Origin: Gyromitra esculenta
Lineage: Eukaryota > Ascomycota > Pezizomycetes > Pezizales > Discinaceae
Assembly: GCA_038503075.1 (NCBI GenBank)
Contig: JBCAML010000006.1
Location: 1,860,001-1,924,000, forward strand
Direction: 5' to 3'
Length of the DNA stretch: 64,000 nt
A program made the position numbers and the translations under genes. Below are positions 13,426 to 25,009 of the stretch, piece after piece (position 1 is the stretch's first letter; each line of letters begins with the position of its first letter). The notes beneath the pieces are model-generated. The model was not told the origin of the DNA. It was given only the letters and a program-made list of their open reading frames with translations, and made no database searches.

Positions 13426-15194
13426 TCACCCACTCCCCTCCTCAACTCCCCAACTCCCCAGTACTCCATCTTTGCCTCCTTTCAACGCCTTCTCCCTCTC
13501 AAGTGCCTTCACCCGCCTCACACACAGCCCTACAGTTACAGGGCCCATAATCGTACAGAGTACGGTGGCCCATATCACTATTAAATACAGTTCTGAGCTC
13601 TCTGAGTTGTATTCCGAGGAGTGAGAAGATGAAGAGGAGAATATCCCACGCGCTTCGGCGACTGATGCAATCAAGAAGCCGATCTCTCCGCGAGCTATCA
13701 TTGCTAGGCCTATTATAGCGGAAGGATAGAGTGAACGCGGCTTTTGCGGAGGGGTTGCAGTGGGTATTTCTATAGGCGCTGCTGGAGCTGGAGGTGAGGG
13801 TGATTGAGGCTGGAATTGAGATGAAGGGTGCTTATTATTTTCTGACTCTATCACCTCCACAGTACCATTCGCTACGGTTTTAACGGACGGAGAAATAGCA
13901 ATCAAGCTCAATCCAAGTTTCTTTATTAGACGGAGCTTCTCAGCTCGTTTTGATACGAAATCTGGTGCTGCAAACCGCAGAAGCCAAATACCCGTCATGA
14001 ACTTTCCTATTGCCATAAGCAGCGCATACACTAGTCCACGCCATATAGTCCCACCATTGAACATCTGTGTAATTGGAATAGAGAACCCTATTGACGCGAA
14101 GAAAAAGGGCACTAATATTCGGGTGACTAAGGGGGTGTAGTAGTGCTCATAGGTGTGGACACCAGTCCAAGGTTCGGTTTGCTCTGTGGATGGAGAAATC
14201 ATTTCGGGGTCGATTTCCTGTATCTCGGCTGAGCTATCAGGGCTGCAGTGAAGGGGAGAAGAGGATGTGACCATTTTGTCCCACCATGAGACTGCAGCTC
14301 CAGCAAGAAAAGCAGCAAACAAAACTGAGGCACCAGCATAGCTTGCTCCGGATACCAGCGCGAGGAGAATACCGGTGTGCACCAGAAGGGCTTGTTGTCC
14401 CCCACCAACCTCTATACGGGAGATCGCCCTCCGCACCCTCCCGTCCACTTTTTGTCTTGTTACCCTTCTATCCCCAAACCGTTTCCGAAGCGGTCCAACC
14501 ACCCATCGACACATAATTACCACACCCACTAATAACCCAATGCTTGCTCCCACCGGCCGCCCCACAGTTGTTCCATTAATCGTACCAGACCCCAGCCCCG
14601 CAACAACCTGGATCATAACCAAACCAACCACGTCATCCATCATTGCTGCACTCGTGAGTACTGTCCCCAAGCGGGTTTTTGCGAAACCCGAGGAAGTAAG
14701 AATAGAAAACGTAGTTCCCAAAGATGTCGCCGAGAGTGCAGCTCCAGCAGCAAAGGACTGGAGGGGTGTTGTACCGGGCAAAATGAAGATAAGCATGAAT
14801 GAGAGAGATATCGGTAGAATTATCCCAGTTGTTGCGACAGCGATTGAGAGGGGAAGGTTAGAAATAAGTGGGCCAAGAGAAGTCGAGAGGCCACCTTTGA
14901 TATTGAAGTTTATGTTAGCAATATATCTCAAAAGATGTTACAGAATGTACCTTCATAAACAAGTAAAATCAACCCCAAATACCCCATTTGCACTACCGCT
15001 ACCTCAAAATTCGAATCCAACCATCCTCCCAAAGGAGTTCCCCAGATGATACCAACCAAGATCTGCCCAACAAGACCACAGTAAATAGAGCGCTCAAGCG
15101 CCCAGTTGGTCAAGTTGAGCAGGAGTCCAAAAGAGGAGAGAATGAGAATCTGTAAAATTGAGGGCTCATGATATGGAAGCGAAGTGGTAACCAT
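13426..15194 (-). CDS. Monovalent cation/proton antiporter, CPA2 (Na+/H+ exchanger) family
   Basis: Likely exchanges K+ or Na+ for H+ across an internal or plasma membrane. Two exons (14951-15194 and 13426-14894; intron 14895-14950 with a GTACAT donor) encode 570 aa. The N-terminus is a row of membrane helices (ILQILILSSFGLLLNL, GLVGQILVGIIWG, VVQMGYLGLILLVYEGGLST). The core has GAALSATSLGTTFSILTSSG followed by TSAAMMDDVVGLVMIQVV, where the paired Asp is the expected ion-binding site of CPA transporters. Later helices include ASVLFAAFLAGAAVSWWD and AIIGLAMIARGEIGFLIASVAEARG. A Pro/Ser-rich loop sits near residue 440. At 570 aa it lacks the long cytosolic tail of Kha1-type proteins. Substrate and location are not shown by the sequence. 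Confidence 0.88.
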
Positions 15195-16333
15195 TTGTGA
15201 CAGAAATCTATGCTTAATTTTGAAGGAGGCTGCAGTTGACGTTGACGATAATCTGCAGAGATTGATATGCCATGAACTTGGCGAAAAACGTCACGTGACA
15301 CCGAAGATTACCATAAAAGATTAGACAGTTACCATGATGGTAACTGGTAATATTTAGTCTTAATTTGCAGTTGTCCACTATAGAATTTTGTCTTCACTAT
15401 TCTATATAGGTGGCAGTCAGCGAAAACCCCTAGCGCCGTTGTGAAGAGTTTTGAGAAAATACCACTTAAAGATATATGTATTTCTCAGCTATATACATCA
15501 AATGAGCTCAAATTGATGGGTTTGAGGACCCAAACTCCCAATAAAATAAGTTTGAGGTCTTCTTAGTATTTCATAAGGTGGGAAAAGAAATTTGGAACTA
15601 TTTATGCATTTAAAACAAGCCAAGACCAGATCATTGAATCTCCACTTTTGGGTTTTTACAACCATCCAACATTTGAAAAAGGCTGAAAAATTAGTTCTGA
15701 AGGTTCTAAAGTGTTCTCCACTAGATTCTATACTGCTTGAATGGAACCGTCTCTTTTGGTGTTACTTCATCGCTAGGGGGTTTCGCTGATTGTCACCCAT
15801 ATTATTATAGCACATATGAAGATCATAAACTATCACTCGTATATATTTTTGGCCTGTGACGACGCGTGTTGTTGTTTATTCATTAGGTACATTGAACCCG
15901 GAGGTTATGGTACGACGACGCGTATCTGCTGATGGGAAAGCTGTAACATCGACTAAATACATGTATTTTAGGTAGAAGCATCATTTAGACGAGTTCCGCT
16001 ATTATGCAAATGGAGAAAATAACATCCTATGTGCCATCTTCATCTGATGTGAGATAAACGCGTAATCCAAGCCCAGTGGAACCGCCTTTCCGAAGCCGGC
16101 CAGCGCTGGCGAGGAGGAGCAATTATCTATGTGGCGGTAAAAGGGGAGCAGGAGAAGGAGACGTGGAAAAGAAGTTAAGGATGAGAGGGCTATATCTTTC
16201 ATATGTTCAAGTTAATTTGTTTTGAGCGGTTAAGTTGGTTATGTTTTTGGTGTCGTATTTTGATGTTATATGTTTTGTAGTCTTTGTTTTTAGTTGCGCG
16301 TTAAGAGTACCATAACCTACGAGTTGAATGTAT
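15195..16333. other. Upstream region of the antiporter gene, AT-rich
   Basis: It holds the E-box at 15290-15299 and an inverted repeat AGTTACCAT-G-ATGGTAACT at 15327-15345. The remainder, including an open frame at 15592-15789, shows nothing I can assign. Confidence 0.5.
15290..15299. promoter_or_regulatory. CACGTG E-box palindrome upstream of the antiporter gene
   Basis: GTCACGTGAC is a perfect 10-bp palindrome about 95 bp upstream of the antiporter start codon. TCACGTGA-type sites bind Cbf1/Pho4/SREBP-like bHLH factors in fungi. Use by such a factor here is inference. Confidence 0.45.
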
Positions 16334-16749
16334 GTACTACGGGTGCGAGGGTAAGTCTGGCGACAAGTGGCGGTGCGAGTAAGAGATGATAAATTTCTCC
16401 CCTCTCCACAACTTCTCGAGAGGTTTGCGGGGTCTGTTGCGCCTCATTTTATTGTTAAAAGTGGAAACATGATGAGGAGAATGATTGTTTTGTTTTATTT
16501 GTTCTGTTTTGTCTGTTTATTTTGTTTCATCTTAGCTGGCCGCTACAACCTAAGGATTGGATTCGTGTATGAAATATATATCTATCTATCTAACTCCTCG
16601 AGAGGCCTGGTAAAAACGTCTAATGAATCACGAATGCCATTATTAAACACTGAAAAAAACTAGCTGGCAAAAATATGAAATTCAAATAAGCTTGAGCCCT
16701 TGAGAAAAGAGCTGCACCGCCACCTGTCGCTAGACTTACTCTCACCCTA
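16334..16749. mobile_element. MITE-like inverted-repeat element, copy A (with extra internal segment)
   Basis: The left end reads GTACTACGGGTGCGAGGG and continues AAGTCTGGCGACAAGTGGCGGTGC. The right end, read on the other strand, is GGGTGAGAGTAAGTCTAGCG ending in GGTGGCGGTGCA. These form imperfect terminal inverted repeats of about 40 bp. The inner arms (TCTCCACAACTTCTCGAGAGG on the left, GAGCCCTTGAGAAAAGAGCTGCACC on the right) match copy B at 39480-39726. No transposase frame is present, so it would be non-autonomous. Copy A is about 170 bp longer because of an extra segment between two CTCGAGAGG repeats (16415-16423 and 16597-16605). Confidence 0.75.
16415..16605. repeat. Extra segment inside MITE copy A, bounded by 9-bp direct repeats
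   Basis: CTCGAGAGG occurs at 16415-16423 and 16597-16605. Copy B has a single version of this site (CTCCGAGAGG near 39561). The intervening 173 bp are T-rich and unlike copy B. Either a small element inserted with a 9-bp target duplication, or copy B lost the segment by recombination between the repeats. Confidence 0.55.
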
Positions 16750-19700
16750 TTGAATAAATATCAATAACGTTATCTGATGTCCACGGAGCCCTAACCCCAA
16801 AATACTACAGGTATTATCTCCCAACATCTTGGATTCATGAGCAAGCAGCGTTTTCCATCATTCTTATCCTCCTCCTCATTTCTTCCTACTAATGCAGCCC
16901 TATAGCAAAGCTACCAGTCAATCCAATACCTTAATTGTCTATAGCTAAGGATACCGAAGGTAGATTACTCCTATCCACCCATCTTACGAGATAGATTTAA
17001 CCCCTACCACTTCTCTACTTTAGTTCGCTCAAGCTCCCAGAAACTATTTGTCGAGCTACTGCAGCTCAGCACCGAAAACTAGTATTTTCGACCAAATAGT
17101 CACTTGATTGTTTTGGTGGATAATAAAAAACTTCTCGTTACCAACCGTTCACTCTTTCTGCTTCATCAATCTTCTACAATCGTTCAGTCACCCGAGAAAG
17201 CCCCTCTTCCTCCCTCTTCCTCCTCCAAAAATAAAACCTGCTAGAATCGTCACTACGGAAGACACGGAATGGATTCGAATAATAAACCGAATAATCACCC
17301 CATAAAAACGACTAATGATATTAGACGTGGTCAATACCGCTCTTCTTAGAATCGCGGTATAGATAAGTATCTCTACTAGAGACAGTAGTGGCATATATTT
17401 GCTGCTATGTCATTCAGATCAATATTCGCTAGATTCGGCATTTTGCATTTACTTAGAAAGGAATGCTCTCTCGAGTGAATTTTAGGTGCATCGGTTCCCG
17501 AATCCAGGCACACCCCCGGCAGAAAAAAATCCCCCGTCAGCCTAAATCGCCCTCAGACAAGAGTTCGAGTGAGATATTGTCTTCCAGAGTATTTCAAGTA
17601 ATAGGTAAATATACATGTATACACATGGACCTTCAAACTAAGGCCTGGCATCTCCACGTCATTAGGATGCAACAAAATAATCGTTTTGTGTGCTTATTTA
17701 TGTACACCTTTCCTGAGCAGGATAGACCGAAATTTACCAACTCGAAAACTCTATATTCGAGAGTATATATCACGAACTAAGGCAGGCGCGGAAACTGGCT
17801 CACTCAGAAGTAAGATTTATAAACCCGTACTGGTACATACATAGGAGGCAATGCTCAACTACTGGAAACAGAAAGTATCGTCTACCGTTACTAGCCTGGT
17901 AGATCCGATGACCCCGCAATCACAGCGGGTGAGAGACTTAATACTTTCCAAGAAAACCGGGAGCATCATACATTGGATAGATTTATTTAAAAATGGACCA
18001 CAGGACCCTTACGCCGGCTATCAAACAGCATGTGTTCATTTTAGAGGATGTTGATAGGTTTTTTTTCCTACAGCATTTTAGACTGCATGACATATTAGTT
18101 CATTCTCTCAGATAGCATTAAGTCACACCCTGCCGGACAAGTTATCCAAATCCATAGAACTACATATAATGTTTTCGGATAACGCTTGAAGCGATTTGCA
18201 TCCGAATTGTGTTCAAGCGGGACTCGGAATGGGAGTCGACTGGCGGGATTTTGGAGCTAGACTAGATGGTACAAGTGCCGCACTCAAGGGTGGACACTGG
18301 ACACCACAACATTCGGTAACTGTTACACAGTTGATGTCCAAAAGATGAGATTGTTGGCAAGGTACCATTCTACCGGAACGTATGAAGAATCTGGAAAAGA
18401 TCAGCACTGTCACGGAAAGTTCGTTCATATTGACTTGCGGGCCGTGGGTAATTAGGCATTTGCAAACATACTCCGTAGTTTTATCGGAAACTCCACCAAT
18501 GAGAAGTTGAATAACATAGAATTTGTTGGGAGCTAACATTGGATAGCCACAGGTGCGTGGCTCCTGCATACCCACCTGATCTTGAACTGCTTTGAAACTC
18601 ATGTCTTGTAGTATCTATAAACTTCATAAACCATTGAGATATTTGGGGGGCGTTGGAGTAGAACTGCTTAAACGTACATTCGCCCGCGAGGTATGGATAA
18701 GTTAGAAGAATGGGGAGAGTTTAATCTGACACAAATTGAAGATCTCTTATTCGTGCTACTAGATATTCAATGGCGGGTCGTCATTGACAGCGGAGCGAGT
18801 TTAATTCGCTGCTGAAAATAGACGGGTGGTTCCTGCATGCCTTACCTCATCAAAGTTACAAGCATTTTCTGGAGGCAGGTCCGGTCACGGGCTAATGAGA
18901 ATTCACGATCATTTCCAGGGTATTTTTTTTCACCATTGTAAGCCGACCCGGATAAAAATAACTACAGAGTAACAGTTCTTACCATTGATAAAAGCCAACT
19001 TGACCAGGCTCCTTCCTCCAACCCAGTTAGTAACGGATGGAGGATAATAGGCTGCGAATTGGTTAATTAACCATTATCTGGCGACTTCTTCAACCAACAC
19101 CACAATTCCGCATCAATACATTACTGAAACACATCCCAGCAATATACGCATTTAAATTCAGAATTTTCACATCGTCCGAAAAATCCACAAAAAAGGTGAA
19201 AAGTGACAAGGGTCTAAATAGCATTTGGAGGCCACTTTAGCCAAATAACATCCACAGATCATCCTCAGTCTACAACTCAAAAAGAAAATGACGTGGCAGA
19301 ATCTTATTAACTAAAGTCTTCTGCATCGGCAAGTCCCTTAGGTTCCCCTTAAAGCATCACTCCTAGCTTTACGAACATTCGATGTGTTCTAAAAGCAAAG
19401 CTTACTCTGTTGAGGGCATGAGCGTTTGACCCCAATCAGCTTAAAGGGGGCTATATTACATGCCTGTAGACATACTCGCGTCTTTCAGACGCTCGTACAC
19501 ATACTCAAGATTCTATTGGTCCTGTATCCCGTGATATTTCTATATAAAACACGACTTACACATAGAGAAAGAAAAAACCACTACAAAAGTTGCGGAGCTT
19601 TTTTATTCGGACCTCCACCTCAGCTAATCGGGAAATATTATGAACCCCGCAATACGTAGGCGGACGAAACAGAGAAAATATCGGTGTTGATGACGAGATA

Positions 19701-22700
19701 CCGCGGCCTCGTTGCGGATCATGAGTATTTGACATTCCATCAAATTAGCGTAATCAAGCGAGCTCAGACATTCATGCGAGCTTTCCTCGCTCGCTACGTA
19801 CTCAACAAGGAACAAAAAGAAAGAAAAAACAACTTCTCATACGACCTACGCCGTATACGTACATACACGCCCGTAGATCTTGTTGGATTTTTCCCTTCCT
19901 TAATTTCATCTCTCTCTACCCCACGAGCGAATGACAGTTACTTTTCATACGAAGGGAAGGTGAGACATCAACAAAAATGGGTTCTGTTTATGGGTATGCC
20001 TCAAGCCAATTTTCCCCGGATTGCGGATTGTGTGTAATTTGACAATATTCTGGAAGGGACCTATTTAAGGTTCTTACTAAGATTTCTTCGGTACAGTTGG
20101 AATTACGCATGATCAAACAAAAAAACCAACAGGCGCGTGGAGAAACCGGACGGGCATTGTTGGTAATTCCAAGAAGTGTGTTGGAAGAAGTTCAGACGAA
20201 GAAGATGGGGCCTATCGCAGACAAGAACTCCACCCAATTGCTATCGGAAGGGAAATTAGAAGCTGCCCTTTATTGAGCCCTCCCTCTGAAAAAATAGAAA
20301 ATAGAAAACAGTTTTCGTAAACGTTAAACGCCACAAAGCAGTAAGATTTTTTTTTCATGCACCGATTAATTGCGTTCGCATTGCTGAGTCTGCTGAACCA
20401 CGGCTCAGACAGATCCCACAGCTTGCGCGCGTGCATCCAGGCACCGACCGGTCTCTGTTGAGCCGCACCTCGCGCCCTATCGAATAGGAGCAAGAAGAAG
20501 AAAACTCGCCTTGAGATGAACTTCCTTCGTCAGGCATGCATAAGAGAGAAGAAATATGTATGGATATGTAGGGTACTATACGCACCTACTCTATCTCAGG
20601 AATTAACAGTAGACCACGGTTTTGAATAGAAAGTGTTACAGGGCTCGGGCAAGTAAACCAGGACCTGCTGCAGGTGCCCCTGGACTTGCCCTCATCCAGC
20701 CAGGACACGCCAGGGATCGCCAAGCGCCGCCTGCAGGGAGGGGGAGAGATCCAACCTTCCGTTTAGAGCTCGGGGAAGGTTTTCTCGATGGGTGAGTTTT
20801 AGACAGAATGTTTGAAGTCACGTAGAGTGGGGCTATTTCCTCGAAGTGAATACTCAAGAATGCTGGACTGAAGGCCTACGTTTGATCCTGTGTACTGGGT
20901 ATGGTGGAGGGGGAGCACGTAAGACGTAGGGCTTGTGCTGGTACTGGCCACGCAAGTCCGTCCGATGTGACATTTGGAGCCTTTTTAGGGCAGCAGGTAA
21001 AGAGAGTATCGTCGGTTAAGGTTCCGTTCCCCGCACTTTGTTGTTCCTGGAGGACCAATGTGCACACACCTTTGCTCTAATGACAGGCCTTCAATTACGG
21101 TGAAGCGTTTGTGAAGAAGTGTGGATAAATTGTATATATATTTCTTTACAAGGAGTCTGCTATATAGAGTAGAAGCTCTCACCTAGATGTACTGGCGGGA
21201 TTTATGCATAGGGTTCCGCGGGTACGTGGGGGGGGAGGGAAGGAGATGGAGTACGTATGTAGAGCAGATGCTATGCTAGATCCTACGTAGAGTAAAGCAC
21301 TGTACGTAGATGCCTCACCTCACCTCACCTTGCTTGTTCTGTTTTGCGGCTCGAGTTCCGGATGCGCGCTGCCAGAGAAACTGAACACCCTCGCAATTAT
21401 TCTGCAGAGTGTTCAGGATCCGCAGACTGTCCCCTTCATATCCCTCCTCTTTCTCCCATCGCTTTCACCGTGGTTTTTCTGCTGCTCGGATCGGTTCAGC
21501 TCAAGTCCAAGTTCAGCTCTCTTCCATTTTCCTTTACACGGCGAAGCTAGCATTCAATCGGCCAAGCAAGCAAGCAAACAAACAGACCCCTTTGCCTGGG
21601 AATCGAAGCAGAAGCAGAAGCAGAAGCAGAGAACGAGGAGGAGGAGACGAAGAAGTGTTTTGGCAGCGCGTCGCTCTTCTTTTTTGGAGTTCAGCTCACA
21701 TAGTAACTAACCCACCCACTCGCGGTGTGTATCATCGTGCTCACCATACTATCACGCATTCGGGCAATCAAAGCAGCTCGTTCGGCGGGCGCCTCACCGT
21801 TTCTTACTTTCTTTGATTCTCTCCTCTCCTCTCCTGCTGTCTCTGCTCTCCTCTCCGCTCGCTCGCTTCCCCCTTCCTGTCCAAACAGCCGGAATGCAAT
21901 TGAATTGAAACTCTGAATTGACAGCGACCTGCCTGCTTCTGCCTCTGCCTGCCTCCTGCCTGCCTCTTCCCGCAGTGTAGCTATTCCATTATTCCATGTG
22001 TCCAGATCTACAGGACCATTTCCTATTCTACCCATAGACCCGTACCGCCAATCTGCCTACGCCTCTGTACCGTACATACCTACTCTACTCTACCTACTCT
22101 AGGCTCTCTAGTCAGATTGCAACTTTACTCTACCTACATCCACATCCATCCACATCCACCCACCACCCACCCCATACTCCACCTCCATACGTACTTACAT
22201 CTCACCTATCAACTTCGACTCCTTGTCCAACTTAAGCCCCTCCGCCCTCACCCACCCACTTCACCCCCCCCACACACACACAACGCCAGGCGGTTCCACA
22301 GCTACTCCCACCAACCTCCCCTCCCTCACCACCAAAACAGCACCTGCCCTATCTCACCGTACTAGTTCCAGTAAACGTACAATCGAGAATTACTCCCCTC
22401 CCCTCCACCCCCCGAAATCTGAAATATACAGAAAAACCAGATCTCACTTCACTCGTGGACATCTGCTGCACTCGGTGCCATAGTGAACCGAAATCCAATA
22501 ATTACGCAAGGGGGGTTCATATCTAAAACTCGACACCCGTCAACTGCAGCTAGCCAGGGGGTACTTCGTTCCAATCGTTTCCAGCGAAACCAGCGTCAGA
22601 AGTAACAAAGAACACACACACACACAAAAAGAACCCGATCTGATACATATTTTTTTTTACTCTCCTCCACAAATTGTTTTTTTATTGTTTTTCGCGTAGC

Positions 22701-22715
22701 AGCGTGGTTCCTATC
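16750..22715. other. Gene-poor AT-rich desert and RhoGAP gene leader
   Basis: No gene is supported across almost 6 kb. The longest frame (18213-18602, minus, 129 aa) has an ATG but no domain or splice support. A 14-bp palindrome TGGTTAATTAACCA is at 19060-19073. From about 21300 the composition turns pyrimidine-rich with CCTCA, CTGCC and CACACA runs up to the RhoGAP start at 22716, which suggests promoter and long 5' leader sequence. Confidence 0.5.
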
Positions 22716-25009
22716 ATGGGAAAGAAGGACCCTAAAACCATTTCCGGGGCCAACAACGCAGGTAGCAGAAACAAGCAGCAGCTTCATGAGAGTCACAAGA
22801 CAACAGCCGCAACGATCGCAAAGGTAGCAGCAGCCCAGGAGGAAGTCAAACAGTCGTCCCTCGTGCCCCTTGGAAACGGCTCCTCCGAACAGCAACCTCC
22901 GAGAGCCCCACCAAAGGACTCCAAGAGACATCTTTTACTGAAGGGACAGCTGCCGCCGTCGAAATCTGCTACTCCCATGGCCCCGAGCGCTACAAACACA
23001 GCAGTAGCCATCTCGCGGATCGCCGAGAATGGGGCTCCGCCTTTGAAGCTGAGCACGACATACGGAGGCCAGTCGAGAAGTCGCTTGAAGGGGTCCAAAT
23101 CGTCCAAATCGTCATCGAAATCGCAAACGTCCCTGTCTTCCGGCTCCCCGGCATCCAGTAGGCATCATTCCACGCCCTCTTCACCAGGATCTGAGAACCC
23201 TCCACCGCTGCCACAACGGCCCCATCCGCAACGTTCCACCTCTGCGGAAGGCGCAAGCTTGTTGAGTATTGTCAAAAAGGGCCGGGAGCAGATCCAGGCA
23301 GATGGATCGAAAGTGGCCAAGTTCTTTGGCAAGAAGTCTCATGAGGCTTGGGATAAAATCAAGAAGCAGAAAGAGAAGGATTCCAAATCGCAAAAATCGA
23401 ATGGGAGCCATAGGGATACGAGCAATGACGTCGATGTGTTCGGTATGGAGCTGAAGGATGCTGTGATGAAGACACGGGTCGTAAAGGAACGAAAACAGAG
23501 CGGCGATGCTGCGTATTGGATGCCAGCGTTGGCGTATAGATGTTTACAGTATGTATTTTACCGTCCTAGACGGGTTTGCAAAAATCAAGGAGCATATCCA
23601 TTAATTAAACAACCAGATATCTGAATGTCCATGGGCCACATGAATTGGGCATATATCGAATATCGGGGAGCACAGCCGTAGTAGAGGATCTGCGGGCAGA
23701 ATTCAAGATCCGTATGTTTCACTTCCAAGCCTTTCGTGTTTATAGCTCCAATAGCTAACTTCCTGCATTAGATCACGATATTGATCTTTTTGATAATCCG
23801 CCGGACGACCTTCACACCGTTTCCTCGTTATTAAAAGGGTGGTTTAGATCGCTTCCCGCGGCTATTCTTCCAGACGATGTCCAAAAGCGGGTATATGAGA
23901 AATGCAAAGACATCACAGACGCCGTCAAGCCACCTCAAGCCTTCATTGACGAGTTATCAAACCTTCCTCCATATGTAAGTTAGCCTCATACCTTCAACAT
24001 CCTCTTCGATATATTCATACTCACCTCTCAGAATTACTATCTTCTTCACCATCTTTTTTCTCATCTCAGCGCCATATGTGGCGCCTCCGATGTGAACAAA
24101 ATGGGTCTTGCGAATCTTGGCATGATTTTCTGCAGCACTCTCCGCATTGACCGCTTTTGCTTTAACTGGCTTGTTAACAGCTGGGCCGACTGCTGGGCCG
24201 GCTGTCTAACCGAAGAAGATGAGTACGAGCAAACTCTCCCCGTCCCTAGGCGACACCCTTCCAACGCTTCGAGCATCTCAAATCACTCTCCGGGGTCCCG
24301 CTCCCGCGCAACGTCCCGCGCAACATCCCGTGCAGAAACTTTCCCACCTAGTAATGGTAGCAGCAGTGGCGTCGACCGCTGGCCAAGCAACTCTTCAAGT
24401 CGCAGACAGCATTCTAATAAGTCACCAGTACTCTCCGCCGGCCGTAGATCGACCTCAAAGGCGTGCAGCGACCGCTTCGTCGAAGCCGAAAAGGAGCGAG
24501 AACGTGAAGTCCGTAAACGCGAAAAACAAAGGGAGAAAGAGAAAGAGAAATCACGCGAACGAGAACGGTCTAAAGAGGAGCCCTGCGAACGTGAGCATGA
24601 CAAAGATAGCAAAGATAGCAAAGACAGCGATAGCGAGCACTGGGCTGACGCACGAGAAACACCCATCCCTACCCCGTCCCCGAAGCCGCAAAAAATGAAA
24701 CCACGAGCAAGATCTCCAGAGGGCTCGAGGTCAGCCATTAGGAAAAAAGATATAGATGAGCTCAACAACTTTCTTATGGAAGGTCCGCCGATCCCAAGGT
24801 CACCAGCCCTGAAAACAGGGAAGCCGTTAGCGTATAGCAAGGATTCAGATCAGCATAGTTTGAACGTGGAGACTGGCTGTACCCCAAGAGGTAGCATCAG
24901 TAGTGAGGCAGGGCAAGGACGGAAGATGGGTTCAACCACATCACTGGGGATGCCGTTGCCAAGGATCGAACCGATCAGTCCGATGATGAAGGACGGAGCG
25001 ATGATGTGA
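22716..25009 (+). CDS. RhoGAP domain protein (Rho-family GTPase-activating protein)
   Basis: Predicted to stimulate GTP hydrolysis by a Rho/Cdc42-type GTPase controlling polarity or cell wall synthesis. Exons 22716-23548, 23617-23711, 23772-23974 and 24032-25009 join in phase to 702 aa. Residues 1-200 are low-complexity Ser/Pro/Lys-rich. The RhoGAP domain starts near residue 255 (VFGMELKDAVMKT). The catalytic arginine finger is R292 in GIYRISGS, followed by LLKGWFRSLPAAILP and the conserved NKMGLANLGMIFCSTLRID block. The domain ends with WLVNSWADCWAGC, typical of a fungal-specific subgroup. The C-terminal 270 residues are disordered, with RE/KE-rich repeats and Ser-rich stretches. I start at the ATG of MGKKDPK because the upstream in-frame ATG at 22674 adds only an unlike hydrophobic stretch. 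The exact subfamily is not resolved. Confidence 0.9.

Noticed and set aside
14375..15049. Plus-strand open frame of 224 codons
   Set aside because: It is antisense to the antiporter gene and crosses its intron; the minus strand carries the conserved transporter motifs.
18213..18602. 129-codon minus-strand frame with several Cys
   Set aside because: It has an ATG but no signal peptide, domain, splice pattern or composition that separates it from chance; I leave it as unsupported.
24283..24840. Minus-strand open frame of 185 codons
   Set aside because: It is antisense to the RE/KE-rich tail of the RhoGAP protein, with a biased LSLSLL composition.
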